64,000 bases of DNA from Bacillota bacterium. Lineage in GTDB: Bacteria; Bacillota; Clostridia; Oscillospirales; Ruminococcaceae. Positions 18,656 through 24,798 of this stretch are shown piece after piece. Position numbers and translations under genes: made by a program. The stretch's first letter is position 1; each line of letters begins with the position of its first letter. The DNA lies in the NCBI GenBank assembly GCA_023443315.1, contig JAEZVA010000071.1, forward strand, positions 1-64,000, written 5' to 3'. Below the pieces are notes generated by a model. The model did no database searches, had not been told where the DNA came from, and saw only the letters and a program-made list of their open reading frames with translations.

Positions 18656-18940
18656 ATGATTAAAATCAGTATGCAGTTTTTTGCGCATAAAAAGGGAATG
18701 GGTTCGACCAAGAACGGCCGTGACTCCGAGTCTAAGCGTCTTGGCGTAAAGCGTGCAGACGGTCAATTTGTACTTGCGGGCAACATCCTTGTTCGCCAGC
18801 GCGGTACCCATATCCATCCCGGCGAGAACGTGGGCATCGGCTCTGACGACACCCTGTTCGCGAAAGCCAACGGCAAAGTGAAGTTTGAGCGTATGGGCAA
18901 AGACCGCAAGAAGGTTAGCGTATACGCAGTCGAGCAATAA
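18656..18940 (+). CDS. rpmA: 50S ribosomal protein L27 with cleavable N-terminal extension
   Basis: 94-residue ribosomal protein near the peptidyl transferase centre. The N-terminus MIKISMQFFAHKKGMGS holds the MQFFA motif that Prp cuts, exposing the functional HKKG terminus; the rest (STKNGRDSESKRLGVKR) is standard L27. AGGAAAGGA lies 12 nt before the ATG at 18656; an in-frame ATG at 18644 is possible but touches that site. A strong terminator follows. Confidence 0.96.
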   Translation: MIKISMQFFAHKKGMGSTKNGRDSESKRLGVKRADGQFVLAGNILVRQRGTHIHPGENVGIGSDDTLFAKANGKVKFERMGKDRKKVSVYAVEQ

Positions 18941-19004
18941 TCTGCAGCGCTATGGTTTTTGTGCGTCTCGGCTTTTGTCGGGATGCCTGTGTTTGATCTG
19001 CAAA

Positions 19005-19034
19005 AATCCCGAGCCGCATCGCTCGGGATTTTTT
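19005..19034 (+). terminator. intrinsic terminator after rpmA
   Basis: AATCCCGAGC and GCTCGGGATT form a perfect 10-bp stem with a 6-nt loop followed by six T. Confidence 0.9.
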
Positions 19035-19094
19035 GACTGTTTCGCCCGATTGGTCTTTTTTGTATCACGGGAGGGGCATACTTTAAGTATATCG

Positions 19095-19186
19095 CTAGTT
19101 AACTTATAATGTCTGTGAAAAAATCTTCGTAAAAGCCGTCAATGCAAGCTTTTGCTCGGTTTTATTCAGATATTCTTAAAGCTTAG
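19095..19186 (+). repeat. palindromic intergenic repeat, copy C
   Basis: Same orientation as copy B, with which it shares TTAACTTATAATGTCT and the GAAAAAATCTTCG core. Left arm CTAGTTAACTTATAATGTCTG pairs approximately with CAGATATTCTTAAAGCTTAG. It lies between the rpmA terminator and obg and ends about 30 nt before the obg start, so any hairpin would sit close to the obg ribosome binding site. Confidence 0.8.
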
Positions 19187-19217
19187 TAAGCGATACAAGA
19201 ACAGGGGGCTTGCTGCA

Positions 19218-20486
19218 ATGTTTATCGATAAAGCAAGAATTAGCGTGCGTGCAGGGGACGGCGGGAACGGGGCCGTGTCCTTCCACCGCGAAAAATACGT
19301 TGCGGCGGGAGGACCCGACGGCGGCGACGGAGGCAAGGGCGGTAGTATCGTGTTTGCCGCCGACAACAACCTTAACACGTTGATTGATTTTAAATATAAA
19401 AAGAACTACGTTGCGCAGAGCGGTGCGCCGGGCTCAACAAAGCGCTGTACCGGGAAAAGCGGCGAAGACCTTGTGCTGCGCCTGCCCAAGGGCACTCTAG
19501 TAAAGGATGCCTCTACTGGACGCGTTATCGCAGATATATCCGGCGACGAGCCGGTTGTCATCGCGCGCGGCGGCAGGGGTGGCTGGGGCAACTCGCATTT
19601 TGCGACACCAACCCGCCAGATACCGCGTTTTGCAAAGGCAGGTACACCGGGCGAGGCACTTGACCTTATGCTTGAGCTCAAGCTGCTTGCCGACGTGGGG
19701 CTTGTCGGCTTTCCCAATGTGGGAAAATCCACGCTGATCTCGATTGTGAGCAACGCAAAGCCCGAGATTGCGAACTACCACTTTACCACACTGGTTCCGG
19801 TGCTCGGCGTTGTGCGCATTTCGGAGGGCAACTCCTTTGTTATGGCGGACATCCCCGGGTTAATCGAAGGCGCGTCCGAGGGCGTGGGTCTTGGGCATGA
19901 CTTTTTGCGCCATGTCGACCGTTGCCGACTAATTGTTCATATCGTGGATGTATCGGGCTTTGAGGGGCGCGACCCCAAAGAGGATTATGAAAAGATCAAC
20001 TACGAGCTTGCAAACTTCGACGCCGAGCTTGCCAAGCGTCCGCAGATAGTTGTTGCGAACAAATGCGACCTTGCTACGGAGGAACAGATTTCCTCTTTCC
20101 GCGACTACATCGCGCAAAAGGGCTACCCTATGTTTGCCATTTCGGCGGCGATGAACACGGGCATTGATGAGCTTAAATACGAGATTGCAGCGCAGCTAAA
20201 AGAGCTGCCCCCCATAAAGACCTACGAGGCGGAGCTAGCGCCCGACATCCCATCCGAGCTTGAGTACGCGTTTGACGTTAACGTCAAAGACGGCGTATAC
20301 CACGTTGAGAATGCACCGTGGATTGTTCGCATCCTAAACAGCTGCAACATGGATGACTACGAGTCGCTTCAGTACCTGCAGCGCATGCTGGTGGAAAAGG
20401 GCATCATCGGGCGCCTGGTTGAGATGGGCGTGAACGAAGGCGACACCGTGAACATCTACGGCTTTGAATTTGACTATGTAGATTAA
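19218..20486 (+). CDS. obg: GTPase Obg/CgtA
   Basis: 422-residue essential GTPase linked to 50S subunit maturation and stress control. The N-terminal glycine-rich Obg fold (residues 1-158, RAGDGGNGA, GGPDGGDGG), the G domain with GFPNVGKST, DIPGLIEGA and NKCD, and a C-terminal OCT domain are complete. The ATG at 19218 gives the standard MFIDKARI start; it follows GGGGG and lies just downstream of repeat C. Confidence 0.96.
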   Translation: MFIDKARISVRAGDGGNGAVSFHREKYVAAGGPDGGDGGKGGSIVFAADNNLNTLIDFKYKKNYVAQSGAPGSTKRCTGKSGEDLVLRLPKGTLVKDASTGRVIADISGDEPVVIARGGRGGWGNSHFATPTRQIPRFAKAGTPGEALDLMLELKLLADVGLVGFPNVGKSTLISIVSNAKPEIANYHFTTLVPVLGVVRISEGNSFVMADIPGLIEGASEGVGLGHDFLRHVDRCRLIVHIVDVSGFEGRDPKEDYEKINYELANFDAELAKRPQIVVANKCDLATEEQISSFRDYIAQKGYPMFAISAAMNTGIDELKYEIAAQLKELPPIKTYEAELAPDIPSELEYAFDVNVKDGVYHVENAPWIVRILNSCNMDDYESLQYLQRMLVEKGIIGRLVEMGVNEGDTVNIYGFEFDYVD

Positions 20487-20526
20487 GTGGAACCAGCCCG
20501 CTGTTTAAGAAACGGAGGAATGCAAC

Positions 20527-20940
20527 ACGCGACTTGAACTTGAAGAGAACGCAAACCCCAAACTGAAAAGCCCGCTGGCGCTTGCCTTTTTGGGCGATGC
20601 CGTGTTTGAGCTGATGGTGCGCGAGTACCTTTCCCGTCAAGGGAATATGCCTGCCCATACCCTGCATGTCAAGGCGGTGACGATGGTTCGCTGCTCTGCG
20701 CAGGCAAAGGCGGCGGGGCTGATTGCACCACTTTTGACCGAGGAAGAGACCGCAATCTACAAGCGCGGGCGCAATGCCAACAGCACCACCGTGCCAAAGA
20801 ACGCAACCCCTGCGGACTACCGCGCTGCAACGGGGCTGGAGGCACTGTTTGGTTATCTCCACCTCAAGGGCGAGCACGAGCGCATTCAAACCTTGTTTGA
20901 AATGATCTGCGCGCAGCTTTTTGAGCCAGAGCAGGCATAA
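20527..20940 (+). CDS. mrnC: mini-ribonuclease III, apparent ACG start
   Basis: About 137-residue RNase III-like enzyme without a double-stranded RNA binding domain, which trims 23S rRNA precursor in Firmicutes. FLGDAVFELMVREYL carries the catalytic acidic residues, and the KRGRNANS region is typical. No ATG, GTG or TTG opens the frame before the conserved core. An ACG at 20527 lies seven bases after GGAGGA (20514-20519), the ideal distance; the nearby ATG at 20520 is out of frame, touches the site and stops after five codons. Either ACG is the start or one base is wrong. Position after obg is usual for neither gene but plausible. Confidence 0.8.
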   Translation, partial: TRLELEENANPKLKSPLALAFLGDAVFELMVREYLSRQGNMPAHTLHVKAVTMVRCSAQAKAAGLIAPLLTEEETAIYKRGRNANSTTVPKNATPADYRAATGLEALFGYLHLKGEHERIQTLFEMICAQLFEPEQA

Positions 20941-20945
20941 CAATA

Positions 20946-20973
20946 CTCCCTCTGCGCAATCAGGGGGAGTTTT
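20946..20973 (+). terminator. intrinsic terminator after mrnC
   Basis: CTCCCTCT and AGGGGGAG form an 8-bp stem with one G-U pair, followed by TTTT. Confidence 0.75.
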
Positions 20974-20999
20974 CGCGTTAACCAATTTTAGTAAAGGGA

Positions 21000-21028
21000 T
21001 AGACAAAATCTGCAAAATACTATATAAT
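21000..21028 (+). promoter_or_regulatory. promoter of the sugar isomerase-like gene
   Basis: -35 TAGACA (21000-21005), 17-nt spacer, -10 TATAAT (21023-21028), about 90 nt upstream of the gene at 21118. Confidence 0.65.
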
Positions 21029-21117
21029 GGAATTAAAACAGACACAACCCGGCAAATATCGCTATATATTGATGCGCTAATTACAACCGGATGTAGAATC
21101 GATGAGAGAGGAACACC

Positions 21118-21930
21118 ATGGAGTTTGGATTATCCACCGCTTGCCTGTACCCGCAGGTCACTGAAACAACACTGGCGTATTACTGCAAGAGACAGCTTAA
21201 GGCTTGCGAGGTGTTCATTAACACCTACTCGGAGCTTGCGCCCGGGTATATCGATACCCTCCGCAGGATGTGCAACGACGCAGGTGTGCAGGTGGTATCC
21301 ATTCATCCGTTTACCAGCGGCTTTGAGCCGTTTATGATGTTTACCGATTACGAGCGTCGTTTCGAGGACTTTCTAGAGCTGCACAGGCTGTATTTTGAGG
21401 CCTGCGCAAGCCTTGGCGCAACGGTGTTTGTTCTGCACGGCGACCGAAGTGAAAGCCAGTGCCCCGACGAGCGATACTTTGAGCGCTATCGTCGCCTGTA
21501 TGAACTGGGCAAACGCTACGGGGTAAGGGTTGCGCAAGAAAACGTGGTGCGCTGCCGCTCGCACTCAGCCGAGTTTATTCAAACCATGCGCCGTGCACTG
21601 GGGGATGAAGTAAGCTTTGTGCTCGATATCAAACAGGCGGTGCGTGCGCAGCAGGATGTGTATGCGATGGTAAAAGCGATGGGTGAACGCCTTGTTCATC
21701 TGCATCTGAGCGATCACAGCGAGCGTGGAGACTGTCTGCCGGTAGGTATGGGCACGCTGAATATCAGCAAGCTGTTTTCGGCCTTGGACAAGGTCGGTTT
21801 TGACGGCAGTGTAATCCTTGAGCTGTATCGAGAGAACTTTAACGAGGCAGACGAGCTATTTGCTTCACTATCCGCCCTGAAAGCGATTGTGCAATCAGCC
21901 AAAGGAAACGGGATAATCCGACAAGGATAA
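21118..21930 (+). CDS. sugar phosphate isomerase/epimerase-like TIM barrel
   Basis: 270-residue member of the AP endonuclease 2 / xylose isomerase-like barrel superfamily. VFVLHGDRSES, VAQENVVRCR, FVLDIKQAVRA and ILELYRENF carry the Glu, Asp and His residues that bind a divalent metal in this fold. The superfamily includes sugar isomerases, epimerases and endonuclease IV; nothing nearby defines a substrate. GAGAGGA gives a clear ribosome binding site. It has its own promoter and no operon partner. Confidence 0.8.
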   Translation: MEFGLSTACLYPQVTETTLAYYCKRQLKACEVFINTYSELAPGYIDTLRRMCNDAGVQVVSIHPFTSGFEPFMMFTDYERRFEDFLELHRLYFEACASLGATVFVLHGDRSESQCPDERYFERYRRLYELGKRYGVRVAQENVVRCRSHSAEFIQTMRRALGDEVSFVLDIKQAVRAQQDVYAMVKAMGERLVHLHLSDHSERGDCLPVGMGTLNISKLFSALDKVGFDGSVILELYRENFNEADELFASLSALKAIVQSAKGNGIIRQG

Positions 21931-22105
21931 ACCCGCAAATTAACATAACAACAAAGATTCGCGCATTTGCGTTGTAATTGGGCATCTAATATGTCGAACA
22001 ATAACGTATCATGTGCTATGAATTTTCTTCCAATAACTCCGTATTTTTTGTACAATTATGTTGTTTCGCGAAACAAGGAGTGCAAATTTGGAAGGAGAAT
22101 AAAAA

Positions 22106-22414
22106 GTGCAAGGAACAGTATATCTGGACAAGCTAGACACAGAACTGGTGGAGGACATGCGCCTGATCTATGAGATTGTTGAAACACGAATTGACCCAGC
22201 TGTTGCCGAGCTGGGAGACGGGACACTCACTACATACGGCGTATCGGTTACAAAGCTTTACGAACAGCAGACGGAGAATGCGACGGTTATAGACATCTCT
22301 ACTGACCTTCGGGTGGTGCAACGCCTGATTGCAGCGCTTCGCCGTGGCACGGTTACCCCAGTGGCGGTGCCGGACGTCATAGACGACTTCATGGCACTGT
22401 TGTTTTGGGAGTAG
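22106..22414 (+). CDS. small DUF6514-like protein
   Basis: 102-residue soluble protein starting at GTG, eight bases after GGAG. The middle (YGVSVTKLYEQQTENATVIDIS) and the end (VVQRLIAALRRGTVTPVAVPDVIDDFMA) resemble a clostridial family of about 100 residues of unknown role, DUF6514, judged by eye. No signal peptide or membrane segment is present. Transcribed alone between the TIM barrel and nrdR. Confidence 0.65.
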   Translation: MQGTVYLDKLDTELVEDMRLIYEIVETRIDPAVAELGDGTLTTYGVSVTKLYEQQTENATVIDISTDLRVVQRLIAALRRGTVTPVAVPDVIDDFMALLFWE

Positions 22415-22459
22415 CGTATTCGGTTTTGCTTTATGCTCCAGGGCAATTGCATTTTATTG

Positions 22460-22488
22460 TTGTATTGCCATTTCGCTCATGATATGAT
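22460..22488 (+). promoter_or_regulatory. possible promoter of nrdR
   Basis: -35 TTGTAT (22460-22465), 17-nt spacer, -10 TATGAT (22483-22488). Transcription from here would place repeat D inside a leader of about 210 nt. Confidence 0.45.
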
Positions 22489-22552
22489 AGATAAAACGGC
22501 TCGCGGTTGTGTTTTTGTTAATGACCGTTCTTTAACTATTTTGCGATTACAA

Positions 22553-22615
22553 GGCGTATAAAAATTAAGTCAAATGCTTTGATGTATGGGTTTTGACGCA
22601 TATTTTTATCTGCGC
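22553..22615 (-). repeat. palindromic intergenic repeat, copy D
   Basis: The most diverged copy, in the orientation of copy A. GGCGTATAAAAATTAAGTC pairs approximately with GACGCATATTTTTATCTGC, and the core ATGCTTTGATGTATGGG lines up with AAGCTTTGATTTATGCG of copy A. It lies about 90 nt upstream of nrdR. Confidence 0.65.
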
Positions 22616-22703
22616 TTTTATCGGAGGATAGCATAAACACGCAGGCCAAGACCGATGGCATTAAAACCTCGGCATCGGCGAAACAATATGGAGGGTAGAC
22701 AAC

Positions 22704-23162
22704 ATGAGGTGTCCTTTTTGCCTGTACGAAGAAAGTAAGGTAATCGATTCTCGCCCCACCGATGAAGGAAAGAGCATCCGCCGAAGACGAGAATGCTTAA
22801 AGTGTGGCAAGCGGTTTACCACCTATGAGATTGTGGAAACTCTTCCGCTCATTGTAATAAAGCGAGACAAGTCGCGTGAGCCGTTTGATCGTGACAAACT
22901 GATCAACAGCTTTTTGCGCGCATGCGAAAAGCGCACCGTTTCAATCGACATGATCGAGACCGCGGTTAATGACATCGAGTCCGCATTGCAGAACTCCTTG
23001 GATAGAGAGGTTACCACCGAGCGTATCGGCGAGCTTGCGATGGAAAAGCTTCGCACCGTGGACGAAGTGGCGTATGTGCGGTTTGCCTCTGTATATCGAC
23101 AGTTTGGCGACCTCACAACCTTTATGAACGAGCTCAAGGCGATGATGGAACGAGAAAAGTAA
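22704..23162 (+). CDS. nrdR: transcriptional repressor NrdR
   Basis: 152-residue ATP/dATP-sensing repressor of ribonucleotide reductase genes. Zinc ribbon cysteines are Cys3, Cys6, Cys31 and Cys34; residues about 49-139 form the ATP-cone (IKRDKSREPFDRDKL). It follows a GGAGGG ribosome binding site and ends at a strong terminator. No nrd structural gene is in the window and no NrdR-box pair was recognised upstream. Confidence 0.96.
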   Translation: MRCPFCLYEESKVIDSRPTDEGKSIRRRRECLKCGKRFTTYEIVETLPLIVIKRDKSREPFDRDKLINSFLRACEKRTVSIDMIETAVNDIESALQNSLDREVTTERIGELAMEKLRTVDEVAYVRFASVYRQFGDLTTFMNELKAMMEREK

Positions 23163-23175
23163 AAAGAAATAGTAA

Positions 23176-23206
23176 AAGGCTTCCGTTTATTACGGGAGCC
23201 TTTTTT
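23176..23206 (+). terminator. intrinsic terminator after nrdR
   Basis: AAGGCTTCCGT and ACGGGAGCCTT form an 11-bp stem with one mismatch, followed by a run of six T. Confidence 0.88.
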
Positions 23207-23234
23207 CGTTGTGCTATAAGACATTACGCTGCGT

Positions 23235-23615
23235 CTAAAAAACGCTTCGCAGTTTGGGTTGCTCGCTATCCCATAGGGAGCTTATCCTCTCGCGGATTCG
23301 TGACAGCTCCGCAAGGATTTCGGCGTCCTCCTCATACATAATATACGGGGAAAGCTTCGCGATTGATTCGCTCATCTCGTCGAGCTGATGCCTGCGAAAA
23401 AACAACGCCAAGGTGCTATGCGTGTTGCCCCAGTAGTTAACCAGCTCCCGGCTTTTATTGTACGCGGTGTTGTAATCACCGCTCGTATACGCGGCGTTAA
23501 TCTCATCTGTCAGCATAAACATCGTATCGCGTGTATCGGTAAGAAACCAAAGCGAATGCCCCGCCATGACGCAGACACCGACAAGGAGAGCTAAGGCGAT
23601 AATCAATCGTTTCAT
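23235..23615 (-). CDS. DUF4363 membrane-anchored protein
   Basis: 126-residue protein with one N-terminal hydrophobic segment (about residues 4-22) and a helical extracytoplasmic domain rich in paired helices (DEMSESIAKLSPYIMYEEDAEILAELSRI). It matches the DUF4363 family, often found with DUF421 proteins in clostridia. Its start overlaps the stop of the DUF421 gene by four bases (ATGA), so the two are translationally coupled. Function unknown. Confidence 0.8.
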   Translation of the reverse strand: MKRLIIALALLVGVCVMAGHSLWFLTDTRDTMFMLTDEINAAYTSGDYNTAYNKSRELVNYWGNTHSTLALFFRRHQLDEMSESIAKLSPYIMYEEDAEILAELSRIRERISSLWDSEQPKLRSVF

Positions 23616-24292
23616 GCCGATCCCCTTTGTTTTTGCACAATATAAACGGACTGCGCGGAGTCAAGCGTCATAATAAAGATATCCGAAACACTGAGCTTTT
23701 TGCCTGCCAAGACCTGCTCAATCCATGTCTGATTCACTCCGCAAAGTTCCATACCGCCCTCCAGAAAATTGCCGTCGCTAATAACCAAAACTGGGGGTGA
23801 CGAATTATCAACGGTTAAACCCAGCTGCTGGGGGGTAACAGCCTCCAGCTCAGTTTTCTTGAATACCGAAACGACCCCGCTGGTTTCTACTATGGCAAGC
23901 TGAACATCCTGCAACGCGAAGATGCTTTTTGCGCGAAGCTCCTCCATCAGGTCGTCCACCGAAAACCGAAGTTCTCGCAGTGCTTTTTGGTCTATCACGC
24001 CGTTTTGTATAACGATCTTTGCGTTGCCGGATATAAATTTGCGAAATCGAATGCTTTTTAAAGAGATAACCGAGATGAGAATTTCAAACGAAACAAGGGT
24101 TAAAATTGGCACAGCACCGGCCATGAGCGGAATGCCCGTATCTTCAATGGGCAAAGAGGCAATATTAGAGATAAGGATGGTAATAACAAGCTCGCTTGGC
24201 TGCAACTCGCCAAGCTGACGCTTGCCCATCAGCCGCAGTGAGAAGATGATGAGTATGTAGAGCAATATGGTTCTAAAAAATACGACAAACAT
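23612..24292 (-). CDS. DUF421 (YetF/YrbG-type) membrane protein
   Basis: 226-residue protein with three N-terminal membrane segments and a C-terminal soluble domain (residues about 85-226), carrying the family signature LMGKRQLGELQPSELVITI and the strand-rich GNAKIVIQNGVIDQKAL region. Members associate with spore germination and sporulation membranes in bacilli, but the biochemical role is unknown. The ATG at 24292 follows GGAGGG at five bases; upstream in-frame starts add a basic stretch without a site. Coupled to the DUF4363 gene. Confidence 0.85.
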   Translation of the reverse strand: MFVVFFRTILLYILIIFSLRLMGKRQLGELQPSELVITILISNIASLPIEDTGIPLMAGAVPILTLVSFEILISVISLKSIRFRKFISGNAKIVIQNGVIDQKALRELRFSVDDLMEELRAKSIFALQDVQLAIVETSGVVSVFKKTELEAVTPQQLGLTVDNSSPPVLVISDGNFLEGGMELCGVNQTWIEQVLAGKKLSVSDIFIMTLDSAQSVYIVQKQRGSA

Positions 24293-24672
24293 CTTAACCC
24301 TCCATCCGATAATGGGCGAGCATGAAAAATTCCTTCTAAAATATACCCGCAATAAAAACAGTATCTGCTTTTTTGTCGCTTTTATTCGGCGATTCACTCC
24401 TGCCGCATAGCTCTAAGCAATCAAGCGGGTTTGCAATTGCCCTTGCGCGGCGGTAGGAATGCTGTGCGCTGCTCACAATTGTGACTGAGCAAATATGGTT
24501 GCCTACATTTTATTGCGACTGGCTGCGGCACATCACTGTAAAAACAGTTTAAGCAACTAAGTGGTGAAAGAAGGAGTAGTTGCTATCCATTGATTGCACA
24601 AAGGTGAATTGACATTATGGTAAGAATCAACAAAAACTAGCGTCGTGTGTTGTATATGTTCTGATAAAAACA

Positions 24673-24690
24673 CTGTTAAATTATTAACAA
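24673..24690 (+). promoter_or_regulatory. Rex operator upstream of adhE
   Basis: CTGTTAAATTATTAACAA matches the Rex consensus TTGTTAA-N4-TTAACAA at every fixed position but the first. Rex is the NADH/NAD+-responsive repressor of fermentation genes in Firmicutes. The site ends seven bases before the -35 element of adhE. Confidence 0.8.
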
Positions 24691-24697
24691 TATTCTA

Positions 24698-24726
24698 TTG
24701 ACATTGATATATTTTTAACATAATAT
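24698..24726 (+). promoter_or_regulatory. adhE promoter
   Basis: -35 TTGACA (24698-24703), 17-nt spacer, -10 TAATAT (24721-24726); an overlapping TATAAT at 24724-24729 gives a 20-nt spacer. The Rex operator lies immediately upstream. Confidence 0.65.
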
Positions 24727-24798
24727 AATAACAGGAGATCCTTTTTATCACACCACTGTAAGCACGACAACCGATTATTCTTTAAGGGAGGATTTATT

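Larger units (their letters stand above)
24293..24798. other. divergent control region, DUF421 / adhE
   Basis: 506 bp. It contains a perfect 12-bp palindrome TCACAATTGTGA at 24473-24484, a Rex operator at 24673-24690 and the adhE promoter at 24698-24726. The 5' part of the minus-strand DUF421 leader is included. No other gene-like frame or known riboswitch was seen. Confidence 0.5.

Noticed and set aside
22640..22685. CCGATGGC / GGCATCGG pairing upstream of nrdR as an NrdR box
   Set aside because: It does not match the NrdR-box consensus and has a mismatch; at most a weak hairpin.
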